Assembly (NCBI GenBank): GCA_023436425.1
Contig: JAEZJD010000196.1
Span: forward strand, 1 to 13,735
Reading direction: 5' to 3'
Length of the DNA: 13,735 nucleotides
DNA from: Bacteroidota bacterium
GTDB taxonomy: Bacteria > Bacteroidota > Bacteroidia > Chitinophagales > Chitinophagaceae
How positions within the stretch are numbered: the first letter of the stretch is position 1; each line of letters begins with the position of its first letter. This document shows, piece by piece, positions 5,518 to 12,524 of this stretch. A program made the translations under genes and the position numbers. A model generated the notes under the pieces. It was not told the origin of the DNA and made no database searches. It was given only the letters and a program-made list of their open reading frames with translations.

Positions 5518-6102
5518 ATGGAAGCAACCACTCCAAATACGCAAGACACACAACAGCAGGAAACCAAATGGTATGTGCTGCGTGTGGTGAGCGGAAAAGA
5601 AAAGAAGGTTAAGGAATACCTCGATAAGGAAATTGCCCGTGGCGGCTGGTCAGAGATGGTGAAGCAGGTGTTTCTTCCCGTGGAAAAAGTGTACAAGGTG
5701 CAGAACGGGAAAAAAGTAATGAGGGAGCGCAACTATTATCCCGGTTACGTGATGATCGAAATTGCAGAGGGAAAACTGAGCGATGACCTCCGCGACGTGA
5801 TTAAAAACACGTCGAACGTAATTCATTTTCTGGGAAAGGAAAATCCTATAGCGTTGCGCAAAGCCGAAGTAAACAAAATGCTCGGCAAGATGGATGAAAT
5901 GGCCGAAGCAGGCGGCGTAAGCATGAGTGAGCCGTTCATCGTCGGCGAAACCATCAAAATCATCGAAGGACCTTTCAATGATTTCAATGGCACAATCGAA
6001 GAAGTGAATGACGAAAAGAAAAAATTGAAAGTAACAGTAAAAATTTTCGGTCGCTCTACTCCTGTGGAATTGAATTACATGCAGGTGGAGAAAATCAGCT
6101 GA
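5518..6102 (+). CDS. nusG: Transcription termination/antitermination factor NusG
   Basis: Binds the clamp of RNA polymerase, adjusts pausing and links transcription to Rho or the ribosome. The 194-residue protein has an N-terminal NGN domain at about 16-120, with KWYVLRVVSGKEKKVKEYL at 17-35 and RNYYPGYVMIEI at 71-82. A C-terminal KOW domain covers about 140-194 (VGETIKIIEGPFNDFNGTIEEV). The N-terminal 15 residues are a polar Thr/Gln-rich extension. The start is the ATG touching the secE stop. A terminator with a UUCG loop follows at 6127-6150, so the unit ends here instead of continuing to rplK. Confidence 0.96.
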   Translation: MEATTPNTQDTQQQETKWYVLRVVSGKEKKVKEYLDKEIARGGWSEMVKQVFLPVEKVYKVQNGKKVMRERNYYPGYVMIEIAEGKLSDDLRDVIKNTSNVIHFLGKENPIALRKAEVNKMLGKMDEMAEAGGVSMSEPFIVGETIKIIEGPFNDFNGTIEEVNDEKKKLKVTVKIFGRSTPVELNYMQVEKIS

Positions 6103-6126
6103 TTTTTATTTTAAGACCAATATATT

Positions 6127-6150
6127 GCCATCCTTCGGGGTGGCTTTTTT
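6127..6150 (+). terminator. Intrinsic terminator after nusG
   Basis: GCCATCC (6127-6133) pairs with GGGTGGC (6138-6144), one T-G pair, around the extra-stable C(TTCG)G loop, followed by six T. The T-tract overlaps the stop codon of the converging cupin gene (6149-6151). Confidence 0.9.
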
Positions 6151-6736
6151 ATTGTGATACCGGTTTTTTCCAATTAGTAAGTGGCGGACCAACGTGAACG
6201 AATCCGTGCTGCTTTCTAAATTCTGCCTGCTTTTCCGCAGACATTTTCGCCACCTTTCCAGCCGCGGCAGCTTCAAAGTATTCTTCCATTTTTCCAGCTG
6301 GTTGAAAAAGCATAATCAACTTCGATTCAACTTCACCGACTTTAGCAAATGTGTGAGGAACTCCCCGCGGACCAAACACGCAGTCACCCGCCTTGGTGTG
6401 ATAGATTTCGTCCCCCACCTTCACCATATATTCTCCGGAGATAATGTACCACCATTCGTCCTGATCAGGGTGAACGTGCAGCGGCGGGCCTCCTTCATGC
6501 AATCGAGTGGAATCGAAAATGTACAAATCACCGGCTGTATCTTTCGAAGAAACTTTACAAAAAAATTTGTCGCCCTCAAAAGGCGATAGCGGCTTTCCGA
6601 ACCTGTCTTCTCCCGCTGAAACCTGAATGCCAGTTTTTACCCGTTTTCTATCGAATGAACGTCCAAAAAATTGCAGCGGAGCAACGAAGGCAGTTGTGGC
6701 TGTCAGGCAGCCTTTAATGAAAGTAGCTCTTTTCAT
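6149..6736 (-). CDS. Exported cupin-domain protein
   Basis: 195-residue protein with one cupin barrel. Motif 1 is GPPLHVHPDQDEWWYIISGEY (about 83-103) and motif 2 is GDCVFGPRGVPHTF (about 117-130). The putative metal ligands are His87, His89, Glu94 and His128. The Asn often ending motif 2 is replaced by Ala. The N-terminus MKRATFIKGCLTATTAFVAP resembles a Tat-type signal (KRxxFIK with Lys-Arg, not Arg-Arg) and may direct export. The C-terminal part (about 150-195) is a polar helix. Such quercetinase-like cupins bind a metal, but the substrate is unknown here. It stands alone on the minus strand, tail to tail with nusG and divergent from the GH2 gene, with which it may share the 6737-6935 control region. 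Confidence 0.8.
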   Translation of the reverse strand: MKRATFIKGCLTATTAFVAPLQFFGRSFDRKRVKTGIQVSAGEDRFGKPLSPFEGDKFFCKVSSKDTAGDLYIFDSTRLHEGGPPLHVHPDQDEWWYIISGEYMVKVGDEIYHTKAGDCVFGPRGVPHTFAKVGEVESKLIMLFQPAGKMEEYFEAAAAGKVAKMSAEKQAEFRKQHGFVHVGPPLTNWKKPVSQ

Positions 6737-6935
6737 GATCTATGCTTCTGAATAACAAAGTGGGTATTGTGAATATAAGAAATTAGTGATATTAGATCCG
6801 AATTGCAGTGACACAAAGGTCATTGATACGATTCTGGAAACTTGGACTGACTGACCGGGAGAAATATCATCTATTTTTTGATGAAGAGAAAATATATTGC
6901 TCAACAGAACCACTTGTAACTTCTACTTCTAAGTT

Positions 6936-8750
6936 ATGAAAATATTTTTTCTGCTTATTGTCACATCTTCCACGTTGTTGTCCTTTGCACAGCAGCCGCT
7001 TATTCAAAATGTATCAGCAAGACGGCTGCAAAGCCTCAACGGCAATTGGCAGTACATCATAGATCCCTACGAAACGGGTTTTCGGAATTATCGGTGGGAT
7101 GAGAGGAACGAAAATGACCGGGAAGCTTACTGGAACAGCGATATTCCGGAGAATAAAACCGACAGAAAGGAACATGGTTACAGCGACAAATACGTCCTGA
7201 AAGTTCCGGGAGATTGGAACCATCAGCATTCAAAGTTCCTGTACTATGAAGGAACTGTTTGGTACAAGAAATCGTTCGATACCAAATTGCCTGCAGCTAA
7301 CGAAAAAATGTACTTGCATTTTGGCGCAGTAAACTATAGCGCTGATGTGTATCTCAATGGTAAAAAATTAGGAGCACACAAAGGCGGTTTTACGACATTC
7401 AATTTCGAAATACCGAATGGACTATTAAAAGCAAAAGGAAATTTCCTCGTAATAAAAGTCGACAACAAACGCTTCAAAGACGAAATACCAACAGTTAACA
7501 CCGACTGGTGGAATTACGGTGGCATCACCAGAGATGTTAGTCTTGTAACTGTACCTCAAACCTTTGTTGTTGATTACTTTATCGGTTTGGAAAAAGGCAA
7601 AGGAAAGATCATCAGTGGATGGATTAAGCTAAATGGTTCGGGCGATCAGGATGTAGTGATTGAAATACCTGAATTGAATGTGCACCATAAAGTGAACGTA
7701 AAAGGAAATAGCGCTGCATTCAGTTTCGTCGCTCCTACTCTTCAATTATGGACGCCTGAGGATCCGAAACTGTACAAAGTTATTATTGCCTCTGAACAAG
7801 ATCGGGTGCAGGATAAAGTAGGCTTCAGAACCATCGAAGTGAAGGGCAAACAAGTTCTGGTGAACGGCGTGCCTGTTTTCTTAAGAGGAATCAGCATTCA
7901 TGAAGAAATTCCAAAGGAAATAAGACGAGCTTACAGTTACAACGATGCAGTGCATTTGCTGAAACAAGCAAAGGAACTCAACTGCAATATGGTCCGCCTC
8001 GCTCACTATCCGCACAATGAAAACATGACACGAGTCGCCGATTCTCTCGGCCTTCTTGTGTGGTCCGAAATTCCTGTTTACTGGACGATCGACTTTACCA
8101 ATCCTGACGTATTGCAGAAAGCAAAAGTGCAGTTGAATGAAATGATTTCCCGGGACAAAAACAGAGCAAGCATCATTATCTGGTCTGTCGGTAATGAGAC
8201 GCCGGTGAATGAAACTCGAACAAAATTCATGAGTGAGCTTGTAGAGACCGCAAGAGAACTCGACAATACTCGTCTCATTTCTGCGGCGCTGGAGGTGCAT
8301 AATGTGAATGGCGTAAACACTATCGACGATCCACTTGGAAACTATACAGACATTGTTTCCGTAAATGAATATCTCGGTTGGTATGGAGGACTGCCGTCGA
8401 ATTGCCGCACGGCAAAATGGGAAGTGAAGTATAACAAACCTTTATTCTTCAGCGAAACCGGAGCCGAAGCCCTGAGTGGATTTCATGCGGACAGCCTTAC
8501 CCGCTGGAGCGAAGAATACCAGCAATGGTATTACAAAGAACAAGTTGCCATGATGAAACGCATGCCCGACAACTATATTGGAATATCGCCGTGGATTCTA
8601 AACGATTTCCGTTCGCCGCGTCGTAACAATCCCGTTTACCAGGAAGGCTGGAATAACAAAGGTCTTTATGACCACAACGGCAAAAAGAAGAAGGCGTGGT
8701 ATGTTTTAAAGAAGTATTACGACGAAATGAGAGCTAATGAAACCCCATAG
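6936..8750 (+). CDS. Secreted glycoside hydrolase family 2, beta-glucuronidase-like
   Basis: Retaining exo-glycosidase of 604 residues. It has a Sec signal peptide (residues 1 to about 18, MKIFFLLIV...SFA), a jelly-roll sugar-binding domain (about 25-205), an immunoglobulin-like domain (about 205-300) and a TIM barrel (about 300-600). In the barrel the acid/base is Glu421 in WSVGNE (416-421) and the likely nucleophile is Glu507 in FFSETGA. NNKG at 573-576 matches the NxK motif (Asn573, Lys575) that binds the carboxylate of glucuronate in UidA-type enzymes, so beta-glucuronidase (or a related uronidase) is favoured over beta-galactosidase. The size fits UidA (about 600), not LacZ (over 1000). 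The 3' end overlaps the next gene by 14 bases, and that gene is also uronate-directed. Confidence 0.87.
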   Translation: MKIFFLLIVTSSTLLSFAQQPLIQNVSARRLQSLNGNWQYIIDPYETGFRNYRWDERNENDREAYWNSDIPENKTDRKEHGYSDKYVLKVPGDWNHQHSKFLYYEGTVWYKKSFDTKLPAANEKMYLHFGAVNYSADVYLNGKKLGAHKGGFTTFNFEIPNGLLKAKGNFLVIKVDNKRFKDEIPTVNTDWWNYGGITRDVSLVTVPQTFVVDYFIGLEKGKGKIISGWIKLNGSGDQDVVIEIPELNVHHKVNVKGNSAAFSFVAPTLQLWTPEDPKLYKVIIASEQDRVQDKVGFRTIEVKGKQVLVNGVPVFLRGISIHEEIPKEIRRAYSYNDAVHLLKQAKELNCNMVRLAHYPHNENMTRVADSLGLLVWSEIPVYWTIDFTNPDVLQKAKVQLNEMISRDKNRASIIIWSVGNETPVNETRTKFMSELVETARELDNTRLISAALEVHNVNGVNTIDDPLGNYTDIVSVNEYLGWYGGLPSNCRTAKWEVKYNKPLFFSETGAEALSGFHADSLTRWSEEYQQWYYKEQVAMMKRMPDNYIGISPWILNDFRSPRRNNPVYQEGWNNKGLYDHNGKKKKAWYVLKKYYDEMRANETP

Positions 8751-9981
8751 TAGAACTGTTGTATTGAAAAAGCTTCAAACACGTTTGTCGTTTGTTGTCC
8801 TGCTTGCGCTGTTATCTGCATGTGGAACGCAGAACAAGTTGTTGCAAGCGGACAAAGGATTGCTGCAAACGATTGATAAGAATTTCATGGACGGAGCCGT
8901 GCAGTATAAACTCTTGATGAAAAACTTGCCGCCCGCGAAATTTCCGAAGAGTTTTGATTCGTCTGCACGCAAGGTGGAAACGTCAGACTCTAAATGGTGG
9001 TGCAGTGGCTTTTATCCGGGAACGTTGCTGCAGATTTATGAACAAAGAAATGACAAATCGCTTTTGAGTGAAGCTGAAAGAATGCTCACGATTCTGGAAA
9101 AGGAAAAGACAAATACAGAAACGCACGACTTGGGTTTTATGATGTATTGTAGCTTTGGAAATGCAAATCGCATTACTTCAACACCTGAATACAATCAGAT
9201 TTTGCTTACAAGTGCAAAGTCGCTGATCACCCGTTTCAATCCGAAAGTTGGTGCGATTCGTTCCTGGAATTCTTCTAACCCTAACGACTTTCTTGTCATC
9301 ATTGACAATATGATGAACCTGGAACTTCTGTTCTGGGCAACTCGTTTTTCAGGTGATTCGACGTTTTACAACATTGCTACTACCCACGCCAATACAACCA
9401 TCCAAAACTTTTTTCGCCCGGACAACAGCTCCTATCATGTTGTAAACTACAACCCGCAAACAGGTACCGTACAGTCAAAAAGAACAGCCCAGGGCTACAG
9501 CGACGAATCTGCTTGGGCACGCGGACAAGCGTGGGGTTTGTACGGCTTCACTGTTATGTTTCGCGAAACGAAGGATAAAAAATATTTGCAACAAGCAATC
9601 AAAATAGCGGACTTCATTCTCGATCATCCAAACTTGCCTGCAGATAAAGTTCCATTCTGGGATTTCAACGCACCTGGCATTCCAAATGCTCTGCGAGATG
9701 CATCAGCAGCAGCGATTACGGCTTCTGCTCTTCTCGAGTTGAGCACTTTTTCGGAGGGAAAAGTCGCAAGCAAATATTGGAAAGCTGCGGAAATTATCCT
9801 TCAAAGTTTGTCATCACCCACCTACAAAACAGCTTTGGGCGGCAACGGCGGTTTTATTCTGATGCATGGCGTTGGGCACATGCCTAACAAAACGGAAGTT
9901 GATGTGCCACTCACCTATGCAGATTACTACTTTATCGAAGCATGTAAGCGTTATAACGATCTAGCCCGCCAAAGTCGTTAA
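8737..9981 (+). CDS. GH88 family lipoprotein, unsaturated glucuronyl hydrolase
   Basis: Removes the 4,5-unsaturated uronic acid left at the non-reducing end of oligosaccharides after lyase cleavage, by hydration of the enol ether. The (alpha/alpha)6-barrel protein has 414 residues. Family landmarks are SKWWCSGFYPG (about 85-95), THDLGFMMYCSFG with Asp131, IIDNMMNLELLFW with Asp190, and GYSDESAWARGQAWGLYG. Asp131 and Asp190 correspond by spacing to the catalytic pair Asp88/Asp149 of the Bacillus enzyme. The N-terminus carries a lipobox LLSAC with Cys29, so it is probably membrane-anchored. The ATG at 8737 overlaps the GH2 gene by 14 bases; a TTG at 8764 would give a more typical 20-residue signal. 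The overlap suggests coupled translation with GH2. Confidence 0.88.
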   Translation: MKPHSRTVVLKKLQTRLSFVVLLALLSACGTQNKLLQADKGLLQTIDKNFMDGAVQYKLLMKNLPPAKFPKSFDSSARKVETSDSKWWCSGFYPGTLLQIYEQRNDKSLLSEAERMLTILEKEKTNTETHDLGFMMYCSFGNANRITSTPEYNQILLTSAKSLITRFNPKVGAIRSWNSSNPNDFLVIIDNMMNLELLFWATRFSGDSTFYNIATTHANTTIQNFFRPDNSSYHVVNYNPQTGTVQSKRTAQGYSDESAWARGQAWGLYGFTVMFRETKDKKYLQQAIKIADFILDHPNLPADKVPFWDFNAPGIPNALRDASAAAITASALLELSTFSEGKVASKYWKAAEIILQSLSSPTYKTALGGNGGFILMHGVGHMPNKTEVDVPLTYADYYFIEACKRYNDLARQSR

Positions 9982-10021
9982 ATTTGAGTGCGCACACTTA
10001 ACAATCATTCTACATTTTCTA

Positions 10022-10052
10022 TTTACAATTTTCTTTTATTTACATACCTTTG
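10022..10052 (+). promoter_or_regulatory. Probable promoter of rplKAJL
   Basis: TACCTTTG at 10045-10052 fits the TAnnTTTG element. TTTA at 10022-10025, 19 bases upstream, is a weak version of the TTTG element. It lies about 105 bases before rplK, leaving a structured leader, and gives the ribosomal genes a start independent of nusG. Confidence 0.5.
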
Positions 10053-10097
10053 CGACCCCAATTAGTTCTTTAGAAGTTCCAAAAGGAAAACGAGGAA

Positions 10098-10134
10098 TTT
10101 GGGAGACCTTGTAGTCGCGGAGATGAAAGGTCGC
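10098..10134 (+). promoter_or_regulatory. Probable L1-binding leader of the rplK-rplA operon
   Basis: TTTGGGAG (10098-10105) precedes a stem GACCTT (10105-10110)/AAGGTC (10127-10132), with GATGA (10122-10126) on the 3' side. Ribosomal protein L1 represses the rplK-rplA message in many bacteria by binding a leader that mimics its 23S site, which also contains GGGAG. The match was made by eye and by position, so it is tentative. Confidence 0.45.
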
Positions 10135-10156
10135 TTGAACCAATAAATCTAAAAAG

Positions 10157-10594
10157 ATGGCAAAAGAAATCACGGGCTATGTAAAGCTCCAGGTGAAGGG
10201 TGGCCAGGCTAACCCTGCGCCTCCAATCGGTCCTGCATTGGGTTCCAAGGGTGTTAACATCATGGAATTTTGCAAGCAGTTCAATGCACGGACGCAAGAC
10301 AAAATGGGAAAAGTACTCCCGGTATTACTCACTGTTTATTCTGACAAGTCGTTCGACTTTATTATCAAAACTCCTCCGGCAGCAGTTCAGCTTAAGGATG
10401 CCGCTAAGATTCAAAGTGGTTCAAAAGAGCCAAACCGAAGCAAAGTGGGCAAGGTTACCTGGGCACAGGTAGAGGAAATAGCCAAAGACAAGATGGCTGA
10501 CCTTAATTGCTTCACTGTGGAAAGCGCTGCTTCAATGGTTGCAGGCACCGCTCGCAGCATGGGTTTGACGGTAGAAGGAGCACCTGCAAAATAA
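10157..10594 (+). CDS. rplK: 50S ribosomal protein uL11
   Basis: Part of the GTPase-associated centre at the base of the stalk, where it contacts EF-G, release factors and RelA-type stringent factors. The 145-residue protein has normal length. The N-terminal domain (1 to about 70) contains KLQVKGGQANPAPPIGPALG (12-31) with the proline-rich thiopeptide-binding segment, and the C-terminal rRNA-binding domain (about 75-145) ends in SAASMVAGTARSMGLTVEG. The ATG at 10157 gives the standard MAKEITGYVKLQ start. The leader has no Shine-Dalgarno sequence. It is the first gene of the rplKAJL unit and is probably repressed by L1 through the leader hairpin. Confidence 0.97.
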   Translation: MAKEITGYVKLQVKGGQANPAPPIGPALGSKGVNIMEFCKQFNARTQDKMGKVLPVLLTVYSDKSFDFIIKTPPAAVQLKDAAKIQSGSKEPNRSKVGKVTWAQVEEIAKDKMADLNCFTVESAASMVAGTARSMGLTVEGAPAK

Positions 10595-10606
10595 TTTTGA
10601 ACCACT

Positions 10607-10620
10607 CTGCCGACAGGCAG
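10607..10620 (+). repeat. Short palindromic hairpin in the rplK-rplA spacer
   Basis: CTGCC (10607-10611), loop GACA, GGCAG (10616-10620) form a GC-rich hairpin unlike the AT-rich spacer around it. It resembles small dispersed REP-like palindromes seen in many genomes; copy number cannot be judged here. Confidence 0.45.
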
Positions 10621-10640
10621 GAACTTAAAACGAATTAACA

Positions 10641-11336
10641 ATGGCATTTATTCCTAAAAAAAGAAAAGCAGCAAACGGTAAAGTGGATGCAGCAAAAGCA
10701 TACACTTTAAAGGATGCATCTGCTTTGGTAAAAGATATCACTACGTGCAAGTTCGACGCCTCTGTTGACCTGCACATCCGTTTAGGCGTTGATCCTAAAA
10801 AAGCTGACCAGGCAATTCGCGGAACAGTTACGCTTCCTCACGGTACAGGTAAAACCAAAAGAGTTTTGGTGCTCTGCGGTCCAGAGAAAGAAGCGGAAGC
10901 AAAATCTGCAGGTGCTGACTATGTTGGTCTCGACGAATTTGTTCAAAAAATTGAAGGCGGCTGGACAGATGTAGACGTGGTAGTGGCCACTCCTGCCGTG
11001 ATGCCGAAGATCGGTAAACTGGGAAAAATTTTAGGCCCACGCAACCTGATGCCGAACCCGAAAACGGGCACTGTTACCAACGATGTTGCCGCAGCCGTAA
11101 ATGAAGTGAAAGGTGGCAAAATTGCCTTTAAAGTTGACAAGGCCGGAATCATCCATGCTTCAATCGGTCGCGTGTCATTCTCTCCTGATAAAATAGCTGC
11201 CAATAGCCAGGAGCTGATCAATGCAATCATCAAAGCAAAACCTTCCTCAGCAAAAGGAACTTATCTGAAAGGTTTAACAATGGCAGCTACAATGAGTCCC
11301 GGCATTACTATCGACACTAAATCATTTGTTCACTAA
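10641..11336 (+). CDS. rplA: 50S ribosomal protein uL1
   Basis: Forms the mobile L1 stalk that guides deacylated tRNA out of the E site, and acts as the translational repressor of its own operon. The 231-residue protein has normal length. Domain I is split around domain II: KDASALVKDITTCKFDASVDLHIRLGVDPKKADQ near the start, the Rossmann-like domain II at about 70-160 with the family motif GKLGKILGPRNLMPNPKTGT (128-147), and the return strand SSAKGTYLKGLTMAATMSPG near the end. Second gene of the unit, 46 bases after rplK, with a small GC-rich hairpin in the spacer. Confidence 0.97.
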   Translation: MAFIPKKRKAANGKVDAAKAYTLKDASALVKDITTCKFDASVDLHIRLGVDPKKADQAIRGTVTLPHGTGKTKRVLVLCGPEKEAEAKSAGADYVGLDEFVQKIEGGWTDVDVVVATPAVMPKIGKLGKILGPRNLMPNPKTGTVTNDVAAAVNEVKGGKIAFKVDKAGIIHASIGRVSFSPDKIAANSQELINAIIKAKPSSAKGTYLKGLTMAATMSPGITIDTKSFVH

Positions 11337-11366
11337 TCCTTCAACAGGATTGTAAAAAATATTACA
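11335..11366 (+). other. Two small hairpins joining rplA stop to rplJ start
   Basis: AATCCT (11335-11340) pairs with AGGATT (11346-11351) and includes part of the rplA stop codon. TGTAA (11351-11355) pairs with TTACA (11362-11366), touching the rplJ ATG. They fill the whole 30-base spacer and may couple translation; no long L10-type leader is present. Confidence 0.35.
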
Positions 11367-11903
11367 ATGACTAAAGAACAAAAAAACGAAGTAATAGAAG
11401 CGTTGAAGGAGAAATTTTCTCAGTACAACAACTTCTATGTTACCAATACCGAATCACTTACAGTTGACCAGGTAGGTAAGCTCCGCCGTATTTGCTTCAA
11501 CAAAAATGTTGAAATGAAAGTGGCGAAAAATACATTGATTCAAAAGGCACTGCAATCGCTGAACGAAGAGCGTTTCTCAAATGTATTCGAATCTTTACAC
11601 GGCGTTACTGCATTGCTGTTCTCTGAAAATCCAAAGGAGCCGGCTCTGATCATCTCTGATTTCAGAAGAGAGAGCAAGGGTGAGCTGCCGTCTTTGAAAG
11701 CTGCTTTCATTGATGGTGATGTATTCGCTGGCGATAATCAGTTGGAAGCTTTGAAGTCGCTGAAGAGCAAACAAGATCTCATTGGCGAAATCATCGGATT
11801 GCTGCAATCGCCTGCTAAGAATGTTATATCTGCATTGAATGCAGGTGGTAAACTAGCCAGCTTGGTAAAAGCTTTGGAAGAAAGAGCTGGCGCAGAAGCA
11901 TAA
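11367..11903 (+). CDS. rplJ: 50S ribosomal protein uL10
   Basis: Stalk base protein that anchors the L7/L12 dimers and binds 23S rRNA beside L11. The 178-residue protein shows the family pattern. An N-terminal rRNA-binding domain carries NNFYVTNTESLTVDQVGKLRR (about 21-41) and VEMKVAKNTLIQKAL (50-64). The C-terminal helix (about 150-178, SALNAGGKLASLVKALEERAGAE) carries the L12 docking sites. Position between rplA and rplL is canonical. The rplA-rplJ spacer is only 30 bases, so any L10 autoregulation would need a site other than the long leader known from E. coli. Confidence 0.96.
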   Translation: MTKEQKNEVIEALKEKFSQYNNFYVTNTESLTVDQVGKLRRICFNKNVEMKVAKNTLIQKALQSLNEERFSNVFESLHGVTALLFSENPKEPALIISDFRRESKGELPSLKAAFIDGDVFAGDNQLEALKSLKSKQDLIGEIIGLLQSPAKNVISALNAGGKLASLVKALEERAGAEA

Positions 11904-11952
11904 TTGGAAATCCTACGTCTTCGGGTACAAGTGAAGACACAATTATAAACCT

Positions 11953-11992
11953 CCGCCGGAGCCCTGAGCTTAACGAAGGGCAGTGAAGGCGG
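11953..11992 (+). repeat. GC-rich two-tier hairpin in the rplJ-rplL spacer
   Basis: CCGCC (11953-11957) pairs with GGCGG (11988-11992), and inside it CCCT (11962-11965) pairs with AGGG (11977-11980). The core, CCCTGAGCTTAACGAAGGG, closely resembles the dispersed intergenic word CCCTGAGC..TCGAAGGG known from many bacterial genomes. It ends 18 bases before the rplL ATG. Confidence 0.55.
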
Positions 11993-12010
11993 TTATTAAA
12001 ACAATGTAAA

Positions 12011-12394
12011 ATGGCTGATTTAAAATCATTCGCTGAACAACTGGTAAATTTATCAGTTAAAGACGTAAACGAGTTAGCAAAAATTTTGAAAGAAGAGTAC
12101 GGCATTGAGCCTGCTGCTGCAGCAGTGGCTGTTGCTGGTCCTGCCGCTGGTGGTGGCGCTGCTGCTCCTGCTGCTGAAGAAAAAACTTCCTTCAACGTAG
12201 TGTTGAAAGCTGCAGGTGCTAACAAACTTCAAGTGGTTAAAGTTGTAAAAGACTTGACTGGTCTTGGTTTGAAAGAAGCAAAAGACTTAGTAGATGGCGC
12301 TCCAAAGCCTGTTAAAGAAGGCGTGGACAAAGCAACTGCTGATGATTTAGCTGCCAAGCTGAAAGATGCTGGTGCTGAAGTTGAAATTGCGTAA
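12011..12394 (+). CDS. rplL: 50S ribosomal protein bL7/L12
   Basis: Multi-copy stalk protein that recruits and activates translational GTPases such as the EF-Tu of this window. The 127-residue protein has an N-terminal dimerisation domain (1 to about 34, LKSFAEQLVNLSVKDVNELAKIL), an Ala/Gly-rich flexible hinge (about 35-56) and the globular C-terminal domain (about 57-127) with the factor-binding segment LTGLGLKEAKDLVD. It is preceded by a 107-base spacer with a stable hairpin and followed by a strong terminator. rpoB is not downstream, although it usually is. Confidence 0.97.
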   Translation: MADLKSFAEQLVNLSVKDVNELAKILKEEYGIEPAAAAVAVAGPAAGGGAAAPAAEEKTSFNVVLKAAGANKLQVVKVVKDLTGLGLKEAKDLVDGAPKPVKEGVDKATADDLAAKLKDAGAEVEIA

Positions 12395-12416
12395 TTCTTT
12401 TCAGAAAATTAAGTAT

Positions 12417-12442
12417 AAGTCCTGCATCTGCGGGACTTTTTT
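12417..12442 (+). terminator. Intrinsic terminator after rplL
   Basis: AAGTCCTGC (12417-12425), loop ATCT, GCGGGACTT (12430-12438) form a 9-bp stem with one T-G pair, followed by a T-tract to 12442. It closes the rplKAJL unit. The stem GTCCTGC/GCGGGAC is the same as in the tuf leader hairpin at 3765-3781. Confidence 0.9.
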
Positions 12443-12495
12443 ATTTGTGCAGTAGGCTGTCATAATCAGCAACAAAATACTTCATCATCATTTCT

Positions 12496-12503
12496 TAGGT
12501 TTG
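12496..12503 (+). promoter_or_regulatory. Possible promoter element of the 3-hydroxyacyl-CoA dehydrogenase gene
   Basis: TAGGTTTG matches the TAnnTTTG element, but no TTG lies at the expected distance upstream. Transcription from here would give a leader of only about 15-20 bases before the ATG at 12525. Confidence 0.4.
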
Positions 12504-12524
12504 CAGCGATTCAAAAAAAGTTAC

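Noticed and set aside
6737..6935. Divergent promoters for the cupin and GH2 genes
   Set aside because: No clean TTG-N-TAnnTTTG match was found on either strand; only partial matches such as GACCTTTG on the minus strand near 6816-6823.
7881..8320. Two minus-strand frames inside the GH2 gene
   Set aside because: Shadows of the GH2 coding sequence, overlapping each other and lacking recognisable motifs.
6149..9981. The cupin/GH2/GH88 block as a mobile element
   Set aside because: No transposase, integrase, terminal repeats or target duplications are visible at the borders, and base composition looks like the rest.
9982..10021. GTGCGCAC palindrome after the GH88 gene as a terminator
   Set aside because: The stem is short and no T-tract follows directly, so a terminator is not supported; the transcript may run on toward rplK.
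11824..12225. Minus-strand Ala/Pro-rich frame opposite rplL
   Set aside because: It arises from the Ala/Gly-rich hinge codons of L7/L12 read backwards; no independent support.
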